Of a stretch of DNA of 64,000 nucleotides, positions 11,373 through 20,783 are shown in pieces. Source of the stretch: Sphaerosporella brunnea. Lineage: Eukaryota; Ascomycota; Pezizomycetes; Pezizales; Pyronemataceae. How positions within the stretch are numbered: the stretch's first letter is position 1; each line of letters starts with the position of its first letter. The DNA lies in NCBI GenBank assembly GCA_008704415.1, contig VXIS01000090.1, positions 62,001 through 126,000 of the forward strand. Reading direction: 5' to 3'. The notes below the pieces were generated by a model. The model did no database searches and had not been told where the DNA came from. It saw nothing but the letters and a program-made list of their open reading frames with translations. The position numbers were made by a program, and so were the translations under genes.

Positions 11373-11446
11373 ATGGGACCCGGGCCTCATTAATGAGGAG
11401 AGCGCTGGGGTGAGCGGGAGGGTTGGGGCCCGCTCAATTGGCTAAC
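11373..11446 (+). repeat. Structured repeat copy 5
   Basis: Hairpin CCTCATTAATGAGG with almost no loop. Second stem GAGCGGG/CCCGCTC. Ends TTGGCTAAC. Confidence 0.6.
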
Positions 11447-12190
11447 ACGAGATAAACCACAACGATCCTATCGACCAGCCTCAGGATCCCTCCATCTGCA
11501 TCGGAACTCAGCTGAGCGCCCCGAATCCCCACGAGTACAGCACCAGCATCTTCCCCGTCCGGCACTCTCAAGCCCTTAAGACTAACATCGCCGTTTCAAA
11601 CGGCATCCCGACCCACTGCAACCACCGACAACAACGATAGAAGACTAACCTTCCGGGTGTAGGTATGGAGGTTTCATCCCGCCAGTCCATATGGTCTGGA
11701 TAGGGTTCCTCCCGTCGTCCGTCACTTGACCATGCAGGCAAGAGACGGGCGACGAAATGTTGCTTTCCCAGGCTGCTAGCGAGGGTGTGACATTTATACG
11801 TAGTTTCATTTATCCCATTTTACCTCTTCACCACACCAAAATCTCAACAGGCAATTGTGATGCATCAAAAAAACCAAGTTTAAAATTTCGAAAAGAATAG
11901 AGGACATCGATACATACTGGGAGAGAATGAATCTCAATCCTCTATTGCTCAAAAGGTGTGGTTGATTTTTGGTTGTTTAAAAGGTTCGCCCACCGGTCGG
12001 TCGAAAAAGAGGCCGCTCACATCACATATCTACCTCCAAGGAGCACAGAGATTTATGGTCTGTAGAGTACATCAGTTGGGGTTATTCTATTTGTACTCGA
12101 AACCTGCCAGCGAAGCAGCAGCCGTTTGCAGCCCGACCATCTCTTCAGCAGAACACTGCGCACATCACCATTCGCCGAGCAATAGACCGC

Positions 12191-12654
12191 TTAGTACTTG
12201 GGTTCGGCTGTGACATGTGTAAGTCGAGGGTATTCAAGAACAGGAGCGCATCTGCAAATACCTTGCTGGCTGAGAAGGAGTCCGTATCTCCGCTTGAGGG
12301 TCACACGGTGTCTAAGTCGCAAACTTTGTTAGAGAGACTGAACCAACAGACAGACAGAATTCATCCAGGAGAAAAGATCGAAACAGCATCAGAAGGAACA
12401 ATTGGATATAAAAAAAAAATTGGATTTAATCCTCACGGGGTTTGTAGTTGCGTATAGGAATACCAAATTTTCATCACAGTGATCAAGGAAAGCAAAGGCG
12501 GGCATAGAGATGGAGGCGGTACGAACCTGGAGTATTTGTCGTCGGGGGAGAATCTCGCAGGGTGCGCAGACTTGGTGACGGCGCCCGATGCGGTGATCTT
12601 CTTGAGGGTGTAGATGCGCTTTCCGGCAGCGTCGAGGGTGTACATCAAATGCAT
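12191..12654 (-). CDS. NOP10: H/ACA snoRNP subunit Nop10
   Basis: Three exons on the minus strand: 12654-12527, 12311-12262 and 12207-12191. They give exactly 64 aa, the usual Nop10 length. Exon 1 encodes [19 protein letters not shown] and the signature [15 protein letters not shown] 215-nt intron follows, long for this window. Exon 2 completes [18 protein letters not shown] 54-nt intron then leaves a 17-nt last exon (AEPKY stop). If intron 2 is retained, the frame stays open for 18 extra codons to the same stop. Nop10 bridges Cbf5/dyskerin and Nhp2 in box H/ACA particles that pseudouridylate rRNA, and in fungi is essential for 18S rRNA production. Confidence 0.88.
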
Positions 12655-13004
12655 GGTGGGCTGTGGTGGTTTGGGCGTTGAGCTGGTTGGTTGGTTCGTG
12701 AGAAGAAAAGTCTTCCGTTTTAAAAGGTTGCTGGAGATGCCGCAAACGCCAAGCTCGCACTTCGGCCCGATTGGGACCTGCCGTATTCACGCGGGCCGAA
12801 GCAGGACGCCGACGGTCGGCTATCGGTGCGTCGCTCTCAATTCGAGTTTCGCATTTGAGCCATAAAGCCACAAAGGAGGTTATACAACTGGAGCGCTCGC
12901 TCTCGCACCAAAGTCGGCAGCACCTCCACCACTTCGGCCGGCGTGGCTCAAGATCGAGTCTCCTCGGCTTAGCCACCATTCTTATTTACACAACACTCGC
13001 AATC
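12655..13004. promoter_or_regulatory. Divergent promoter between NOP10 and the WW-domain gene
   Basis: 350 bp separate the two start codons, which point away from each other, so this segment must serve both genes. I see no other feature; part of it is open in a plus-strand frame but looks non-coding. Confidence 0.55.
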
Positions 13005-13874
13005 ATGACTGGCACACACACCAACACAGCAATGACCTCCCCTGAGCCCGTTCAGCCCCCAGCTAAGGGTAAAGATAACGATGCTACCACCACAACGACT
13101 ACCGACGCGACTGCCAGCAACAACAACAACAACATCAACAACATCAACAACAACAACGACAGATCCGCTGTCACAAAGGAGACGTCAGCAGAGAAGCTGC
13201 CTGAAGAGCAGTATTTTGAGAAGGGAAAGCGGGAAGATGCAGAGCGGGAAGAGAAGGCGCCCGAAGATACAAGCGAGGAGAACCCCCCATTACCTCCTGG
13301 CCCACCGCCCGGCGAAGAGGAGCAAGAGGACGGCTGGCAGCCGGTGTGGGATCCAACCTATGGTTCATATTACTTCTACAATTCAAAAACTGGCGAGACG
13401 ACATGGACCAATCCGCGGGTGCCCGAAGCTACGGATGCGCCTCTTGCCGTCCCTGCCGACATCCAAGTAGACTCTCCGGATAGCGCGGTGGCAGCCGCAG
13501 CTTACCACGATCCGCTACAATACAATCCCGCCATCCATGGTGACTACGATCCCACCGCGCCGTATGCGCAGCCTCGAGAAGAACCTCAAGAAGCGTCTAC
13601 CGACTACACTGCTACTGCTGCGTTCAATCGGTTCACCGGAAAGTTCACTTCGGCTTTCTCCGCGAAAGTGCCCGAGAACTACAATGATGAAAACAAGTCG
13701 AGACGGCAGATGGAGTTCTATTTCGATGTCGATGCAGCAGCCAACAGTCACAATGGCAAGAGCTTGAAGGCGGAGCGGCAGACGCGGAAGCTTAGCAAGA
13801 AGGAACTGAAGGCGTTCAAGGAGAAGCGGCGGACGAAAAAGGAGGAAAAGCGTAAGGCGTGGCTCAAGGACTAG
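13005..13874 (+). CDS. WW-domain protein
   Basis: Intronless, 289 aa from the ATG at 13005; the longer open frame upstream lies in the divergent promoter. After an Asn/Thr-rich low-complexity N-terminus and a PPLPPGPPPG proline stretch comes a single WW domain at about residues 109-140, with both signature tryptophans (W111, W135) and GSYYFYNSKTGETTW between them. WW domains bind proline-rich ligands, often in splicing or transcription factors. The C-terminus is strongly basic (KKELKAFKEKRRTKKEEKRK), suggesting nuclear or RNA-associated location. I cannot name the orthologue. Confidence 0.85.
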   Translation: MTGTHTNTAMTSPEPVQPPAKGKDNDATTTTTTDATASNNNNNINNINNNNDRSAVTKETSAEKLPEEQYFEKGKREDAEREEKAPEDTSEENPPLPPGPPPGEEEQEDGWQPVWDPTYGSYYFYNSKTGETTWTNPRVPEATDAPLAVPADIQVDSPDSAVAAAAYHDPLQYNPAIHGDYDPTAPYAQPREEPQEASTDYTATAAFNRFTGKFTSAFSAKVPENYNDENKSRRQMEFYFDVDAAANSHNGKSLKAERQTRKLSKKELKAFKEKRRTKKEEKRKAWLKD

Positions 13875-14682
13875 GCGGATTGGGTTGGAATACATGCCAT
13901 TCCAACCGTTGCTGCTGCAGCTTTGAGTTGTATAACACTATGGCGAGCGGGGGACAATGGCGCGGAGATATTCGGATAACAGTCGACGTTGCTCTCCACT
14001 ACTCCCTTTTTTATTCTACCTCGGAGGCAGTTTTCTTCTTTTGTTCTTTGATGAGCGTGTGCTTTTTGGTGTTGGGCTTATACGGTTCTATATTCTCCTC
14101 CCTACAGCTTCCCCTGTACATATGCTGGCGTTATCTGCTTTTGATTGTCCGGCACAGCACATTAGCTCACTCGAAGAATACAGAGCCAAGTACTTCGTTC
14201 CTCATACTCTTTTGTTAGCTACGCCTTGTCATTTTCTGCGAGTGATGCTCATGATGTGCCAGTGTGCCAGTGTGCCGGAGAGCCATTTGATTCCATGGGG
14301 TTTCGGCCGTTGTACGAATGGACCTCTCGACGTCCAGTGGCGACTGGTCAGTTGCAACGATTTCCCATACAAAAATAGGTTGGAACGTTCGCCCACTGAT
14401 GTTTTTGTATGGGTGTGTGCGGTGCAGAAGATTTCCCATGAACATGGCCTGGGCACAGATAATCACTCGGTGATCTAAGACGTTGAGCCATCCGCGCGCG
14501 CACACCCACACCCCGTTTAACTATGAACTAAGGTAAACCACTTTTGATGACAAAAAAACACCAAAACCCAAACCGCAACTCCATACAAAAAGAAAAAACA
14601 AAAAAAACAAAACAGATATAAAAATGCTATAGGTACAGCAGCCAGAGCAAGAGCAAGAGATCTATGATTACGATTACGCCAT
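13875..14682. other. Convergent intergenic region, WW-domain gene to AC40
   Basis: Two genes end toward each other here, so it should hold both 3' UTRs and terminators. Long T-rich tracts follow the WW gene and an A-rich tract (14560-14615, T-rich on the AC40 strand) follows AC40. No gene or clear repeat is seen. Confidence 0.5.
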
Positions 14683-15911
14683 CTAATCCTCCTCCATAGC
14701 CTCAGGTTTCGTCTCACGATCTGCCTTCTCCGCCTCGAGCTGGAGCATACGCTGCGTGTGCCGCTTCAGACGCTCACACTTGGCCTGGAGGATACCGACT
14801 GCCTCGAGGAAGATCTCGTCCGAATCCCACTGGCCGGCGCTCTCGACCGAGACTTTGTGGCAATTAGTACTGCACATGCGAAGTTGGGGGGATTGGGGCC
14901 TCACAGATGAAGTGGTCACGGACTCTTCCCAGCTCGACCTTTCCCTTAAACTCCTCGTGGCGCAGGACCTCTCTGCTGACCATATCATTCCTGGGATTGA
15001 CGACCTTTGCCTCGCCGTCAACAATCTCAATAACGCCCTTGGAAAAGCACTTCTGCAAGCGCTCCGCGGCCTTTCCAGTGATTGTCTCCTTGATGGTGAT
15101 CTGCGGCAACAGTCTGTACATGGCTGTCGCGACCGGCGAGAACTTTGCGTGGTCCTTACCCAGCCCCTTCACCGCGTGCGACGTCACGATTAACTCCTGG
15201 CCCGGCCGCAGCTTGGCGATCACGATGTCGGGGTTCCCGGCGCGCACTGGCTCCGAGCCAAACATCTCTTTCTGCGCCTCGTTTGCTGGCCGCCATTCCA
15301 GGTCCCGCGCGTACACTGTGTGGTTGCGGTAGAGCTTGTCGGGGTCGGTCTCGCCCTTGGGCGCGTTGGGGATGCGCTCGCACGTAGCTTGAAGGTGCAG
15401 GATTAGCGTGTCGTAGACGGTGGGCTGGTAGGGTTGTCCGGTCTTGGGATCGTTGCCGCCTACAAATCATCAGCCTCTCTCTCCCTCTCTCTCTATCTCT
15501 CCTCCTCCACCCACATGTGAACTTACGTCTATGCCACTTCATATTCCGCATAGTGCGGTGGTTCCCGACAATGGGGACGAGTCCCAATCTGTGGGCCAGG
15601 ACTTCATCCTGGATGACGCTGGTGTTGTTGAGGAAGTAGCATTGCTCGATGGCAAAGCTATGGACCTCGGCCATCATGATTCGGCGGAACGCATTGGCGA
15701 TCGAAGCGTCGACATGCACGATGTCGAATTCGGCGTGGAACCGGTCGTTGCGGAAAAACTGGATTCGCAGCGTCTCGCGGAACTTGCTGACGTTCCAGCT
15801 GTGGTCTTCACCCGGCCAGTGGCCCGGGAAGTCGTTACTGGTCACGTTCGTTACTGTTTCTGCATTGACGCCGACGATGTTGCGGCGGTTGGAGGACTTG
15901 GCGGACGGCAT
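14683..15911 (-). CDS. RPC40: RNA polymerases I and III subunit AC40 (RPAC1)
   Basis: Minus-strand exons 15911-15527, 15459-14905 and 14852-14683 give 369 aa. The protein has the alpha-like dimerisation signature FRRIMMAEVHSFAIE followed by VIQDEVLAHRLGLVPI, diagnostic of AC40/RPB3-type subunits. The FSPVATAMYRLLP segment and overall length favour AC40. It pairs with AC19 to nucleate assembly of RNA polymerases I and III. The second intron has a perfect TACTAAT branch site and ends in AAAG; this acceptor restores the expected HFIFSVES motif, while the earlier CAG would not. Confidence 0.92.
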
Positions 15912-16295
15912 GGTGGGTTGGTAAGTTGGTTTGAAAGAACGGTGAAGGTAAGGCCGGTGTCAAATTTTGTTCTAGAAGATTGTAAATAAGTTTTGGCGCT
16001 AACTACTAGTAACTGCGGAGCCGCAGTCATCGCTTAGCACTCGGGATGGGTTGGTTGCGCAAGGCTTGGTTCATGAGATATCATCCGGAGTTTCCCATTT
16101 CAAGCATCTACATCATCAATCTATCCATCTCTCCTCCTCCCCGCTATTTGTACATGCACCTAACATTAATGTGCGACCTCTCCGCTAACCAAGTTATAAC
16201 CCCGAAAAGAAATCCAAATACCTAAAGAGTCGCTCCAAACGCCTTATTACTTATTATCCGTTCCTCTCCTGCCGGCCATTAGTTCTTCCCCTCTC
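15912..16295. other. Intergenic, AC40 promoter and SEC39 3' end
   Basis: 384 bp with no ORF or repeat of note. It should contain the AC40 promoter and the SEC39 terminator, both on the minus strand. Confidence 0.5.
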
Positions 16296-18618
16296 TCACC
16301 TATGATTAATATTCGGTTGCGCCCCCAAAACCCACCCAATACCTCCCGCCAGACCTCTGGTGACCATACCACTAACCACATCCCTCTTCCTAACCCTCTC
16401 CTCCTCACCACTTCCCGCCGCAGCAGTAACAGCAGTAGTACTAAAGACCCTCGCAGCGCCTCTCGCAACATCAAACAGGTTCCGCGGGGCTTCGCTATCC
16501 CTTCTCTTCGCGCTGACAGCGCCAGAGCCAAGCTTAGCATGCTCCTCCTCCGCGCGCTGTTCCGCCTCCATCAGCACTTCAATCTCTTCTTCGTTCCGCC
16601 TCCAGCCGCCGAGCACATCCGCCGCCGCCTCGGGTGGACAATATGCCAGGGCCCACGCCAGGAGCTCGCGCTTCTTTTCGAGCGCAGCGAGCGCCACAGG
16701 CCCTTTTGTCGGTGCGGCGGAGCCGGAAAGTAATGCGTACGAGGACCGGAACCTTCCTGCCTGCAGGGCCGTTCGCCACAGCGTGCTTCTGGAGTGTTCA
16801 TCCCCCTTCTGTGCGGGGGGTAGGAGGCGGGAAGTGATATACGCGTACGCAGTTTCAAAGTCGTCTTCGACCAGCGCGGCTTCGGCACACATGCCTAACA
16901 CCCTTGCTTCCGTTTCTTCCTGCAGGATTTCCGTGGTGGTGCCAAAGACGAGGTCTCGCGCGATTTGGAGGAGCGAATCGGCACGCTGGTAGGAGCGTGG
17001 GTTGTTGGCGAGGAGGGTCGTGAGGAGTGAGAGCGGGTCTGAGTGGATGCGGATCTGTACGGGGAGGAGGGGTGAGTTCCGGTTGCTGCTTGGGAGGTGG
17101 AAGTTGCTGAGAGCGTGGATGGCTGAGATTAAGCTGTTTGCACGGGAGAGAGCGGGTGAGGTGGAGGTGTGGGGATAGAGAGTTTGTAATCTATATCCCA
17201 TGGTCAGCGCAGTTTTCCACACCACAACCACGGGGGACATACGCTTGCAGAGCATACTTCATCCTTCCCCTGGTCTTATTCCCATTTGTAGCATTATCCA
17301 CAAAATCGTTGAACGCAGCGAGAACACATTTCTCGACCTCTTCCACTGGGAGCCCGCAGGTAGAGTTTCCGGTGACATAAACATCCCTTACCAGGCCGAA
17401 CCGCAATCCCGCCAACATCCCCGCAAGCACCGTCTTTTCGACCTCGGGTACACTGATCTTTTCCAAGACCTGCGCCTTATTCCGCAACCACCTGGCACCA
17501 TCACGAACCTTTCTCCACGCCTCATCATCACGTCTATCCCAGCCGGTGCCAGCTCTGACATACTGCCTCAATACCGTCGACTGGGTTTCAGCACTTCCCT
17601 CAAGGCGGAGCCTAACCGTCTCTGCCAACGGCTTCCCCAGCAGCGCAGACGCAGTGACTCCAGTATCCAGCAGTGCCAGTGCAGGCCTGGTAGGTCTAAA
17701 CAAGGGATTCAAAACATCCCTAAGATCCCCCAATGACTCCGGCAACGTCCAAGGCTCCATCTTCCCGCCCATCAGCACCTCGATCCGTCGGTGTAGGGTA
17801 TGCATCCCATCCCACGTCTTCTCCGTCGTGTCACGGGTGTTGTAACACATCCTAAGGACCCACGCCGCAAATTCCTCGCGCACGGTCTCAGGCGGTGTCC
17901 ATTCGCTAACCACCAAAACTAGCCTTGCAAATGGTAGTCCCTGTAGGCGCTCCCATACCACACCCCACTGTGTCCCCCGGCCCTCGGAAAGCATATACGG
18001 CTCGACCAGCTCGTTCAGATCCCTAACCACCGTCTCGGGATCCTCAACCAAGACCTCCACCGCCTCCCGCACCGACATCCTCCTAAACTCCTTAAGTCCC
18101 GGCGCCGCCGCCTCGCGGGAAAAGGCGTACACAAGCTTTGCAAGCACTTCGACGTGAGAATCATGCAGTTCCCGAATCTTCGGAATCCGCTCCACAAACG
18201 GCCGTAGAAGCTCCGCCGCAATCGACAGCGCGCCGGTCTCGGAGTCGATAAGTTCAGCGCGGGCGACCAGAAACGTAGTTGCCGCATCCTCGCCCTTAGG
18301 GAGGGGTGGTAAAATCCTAGCCAACTCTTTCTGCGCCTTCTCATCCGAGATTCTCCTCACAGCCGTAGCATCAACGTTCACCTCCTCCTCCTCTGTCCCC
18401 TCCTCCGCCCCCTCAAAAACCAGCTTGCCATACTCCGCCGGCGGTGTCGTCTCCGGAAGACACCACAGCAGGAGTCTGAGTACGATTTCGTGCGTAAAAA
18501 CGTGCGGGTGCTGCTTGAGCAGCGTTTTAAATCGCGGGAGATCGCATGACGAAGCTAGTGAGGCCGCGAGTAGCTTGATTTGCGCTGGCAACAGCGGCGG
18601 CGGTGCTGGTGGTGCCAT
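16296..18618 (-). CDS. SEC39: Sec39-domain protein of the Dsl1 tethering complex
   Basis: Minus-strand exons 18618-17243 and 17190-16296, joined over a 52-nt intron (GTATGT..ATAG), give 756 aa; yeast Sec39 is 709. The sequence is an all-helical solenoid over most of its length, with the Sec39 pattern in the LLLWCLPETTPP and RADSLLQIARDLV regions. Sec39 with Dsl1 and Tip20 tethers COPI vesicles returning from the Golgi to the ER. The C-terminal 120 residues are Ala/Glu-rich with a hydrophobic glycine-rich end. Confidence 0.85.
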
Positions 18619-19151
18619 GTTGCGTTGTTGCGGAGCTGGTGCTGGTGCGTGCTTTACGGGAGACGTGGAAGTTTCGAGCTGGGAGAGTTGCGGCTCTACT
18701 AGTTAAGTGCGTCATTGGTTCGCTCATGCAATCTCACACGGTGGAACGCAGGGAATTGGAAAGATGCTTTACATATAAATGACAGAGTGTCCATTCAAAG
18801 CAGTCCAGTTTTTTTTCTTACGGCCGATTAAAAGGCCCTTACTCTGCCGAGTGATAAATCGTGCTCGGCTGTCCACGGTTTGCATGCGAACGATTCGTTT
18901 GGCCAGGCCAACGGCTCAAACCAACAGATACTCAAAAGCTCCCATATCCCAAAAACCCTGCATCTCCCAAGCGGAGAGCGGAATCACGCCTCGATAAACA
19001 AAAATCTATGTACAAAGGCCACCACGGCTAAGCTCCAGATCAACACTCCATTCAAAAGCAGAAACCCAAATCCCGACTCCACAAAAACGCCGTTACCGTT
19101 GGTGTTATGTGCAGCGCGTAGTATGCGCAGAGGGAGGGTGAAAGCGAGCAA
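18619..19151. other. Intergenic, SEC39 promoter and OAT 3' end
   Basis: 533 bp without a supported gene. It has no tRNA-like structure or inverted repeat that I can see. Confidence 0.5.
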
Positions 19152-20783
19152 TTAGTCGTCCAAGACGTTTACATGAGTCCTCTCCTCCGCCGCTACCTCT
19201 TCTTCCTTCCAAGTGGGCTACCACATTCAAGTCAGCAAGGCATCACACCCAAATGAAAAACAGTGGCACATACCAGAGTCTCGAGAGCCTCCTTGAAGAT
19301 CCCCAACGCCTGATCAATCTGCTCCTCGGTAATTACCAGCGGTGGCGCAAGGCGGATGATGTTCTGGTGCGTAGGCTTAGCCAGTAAGCCCTTCTCCTTG
19401 AGTATCAAGCACAGGTTCCACGCAGAGTGTCCATGGGTCTGGCTCTCGTCGATGACTACCGCATTTAGCAGACCCTTGCCGCGGATGGTCTTGATAGCCG
19501 GGCTGTTGAGCTTGCGCAGACCCTCACGGAATCGCTCTCCCAGTACGGCCGCTCTCTCCGTGAGCTTCTCGTCACGGACAACCTCGAGTGCGGCCAAAGC
19601 CACAGCACAGGCCAGGGGGTTACCGCCGTAGGTAGAACCGTGGGTGCCTGGCTCTACGCAGAGCATCACATCCTTTCTGGCAAGAACCGCAGAGACGGGG
19701 TAAACACCTCCCGAGATCGCTTTGCCCAAGAGGACGATATCGGGTTTGATATCGTAGTGTTCGAAGCACAGGAGCTTGCCCGTTCTCGCAATACCTATTT
19801 GAAAGTGAGCCCAGGCGATACAAACACCCATAGAGAGAGGAAGGCGAACCAGTCTGGATCTCGTCGCAGATGAGCAGAACGTTGTACTGGGTGCACAGCT
19901 CGCGGACTCTCTTCAAATAATCATCATCCGGAACGACAATGCCGGCTTCACCCTGTATCGGCTCCACCAAAAACGCCGCAATCTTGTCTCCGTGGGACTT
20001 TAGGGCCTCCTCCAGATCCTCGGCATGGTTAAACCGCATCGTCTTTCCGGTCGCCGGAGAAATTGGGCCGACACCCGGCAGGTACGGGCCATAGTTCTCT
20101 CTGCACTCCGGGTCGGTAGACATGGAAACCGCGCCAAAGGTCCGGCCATGGAAGTTCTCCGCCACACCCAGCACTATGGCTTCGTTCTCGGGGATCTTCT
20201 TGACTTTGTAACCCCACTTACGCGCAATCTTGATGCCAGTCTCGACAGCCTCGGCACCGGTGTTCATGGGGAGTACCATATCGAAGCCAAAGTACTAAAC
20301 ACGCAGCCGTCAGCGGCTGGCGACCAGCATACTGGGAGGGGATGGGCAGTACCTCAGTGACAAACTTCGCAAACACAGGAAAGACGTCATTATAGAAAGC
20401 GCGGGAGGAGAGGGCCAATTTTTGTGCTTGTTCGATCAGAGCGTTAACGATCTTAGGGTGGGAATGGCCCTGGTTCACGGCCGAGTAGGCGCTCAGGAAA
20501 TCGAGGTATTGCTTTCCCTATGTCCCACGCGAGATGCATCATCAGCACAAGCCCGTCCCAGGAACCAGGTTGTGATAGCAAGCATGCACGGACGGCTACG
20601 CACCTCAGGGTCCCACACGTGTACGCCCTGCGCCTTCGAGAACACTATGGGTAGAGGGTGGTAATTGTGAGCAGCGTACTCGTGCTCCAGGTCCAGGGCC
20701 TGCTTGGACGAGGAAGCGTGGTAGCTGTCGACAGTGGCAACACCGGTCTTCGCATTGCCGTTGTGGTTCGCTGCGGGAGCCAT
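19152..20783 (-). CDS. CAR2: Ornithine aminotransferase
   Basis: Five minus-strand exons: 20783-20604, 20517-20353, 20294-19850, 19794-19274 and 19217-19152, giving 458 aa. The enzyme moves the delta-amino group of ornithine to 2-oxoglutarate using PLP, in arginine catabolism to proline/glutamate. Visible class-III aminotransferase features include [20 protein letters not shown], the cofactor Asp in ICDEIQTG and the Schiff-base lysine in LLGKAISGG (about K288). All five exons join in frame. The last intron replaces a spurious tail with [17 protein letters not shown]. No mitochondrial presequence is evident, consistent with the cytosolic fungal enzyme. Confidence 0.95.

Larger units (their letters stand above)
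9073..12190. other. Gene-free A/C-rich region with five structured repeats
   Basis: No convincing protein gene. From about 9430 to 11640 the plus strand is strongly A+C rich and G-poor, apart from five G-rich motif copies annotated separately. Short phrases such as AAACAGCACATAAAC and CACCACAAG recur before the copies. An imperfect 20-bp inverted repeat lies near 11721-11763. A stretch at 11930-11990 resembles 46425-46490 at roughly three bases in four. Confidence 0.6.

Noticed and set aside
9904..11446. Known ribozyme classes (hammerhead, HDV-like, twister) for the five structured copies
   Set aside because: Hammerhead CUGAUGA/GAAA cores and the twister core are absent, and the HDV nested double pseudoknot cannot be drawn with seven-pair P1. 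Kept only as an unclassified structure.
12389..12979. 196-aa minus-strand ORF overlapping NOP10 and the WW gene promoter
   Set aside because: It is in a different frame from the conserved Nop10 sequence and has low-complexity composition.
15156..15529. Extension of AC40 exon 1 past 15527 in its own frame
   Set aside because: The extension has no conserved sequence. Splicing at GTAAGT (15526) restores AC40 sequence in the next exon.
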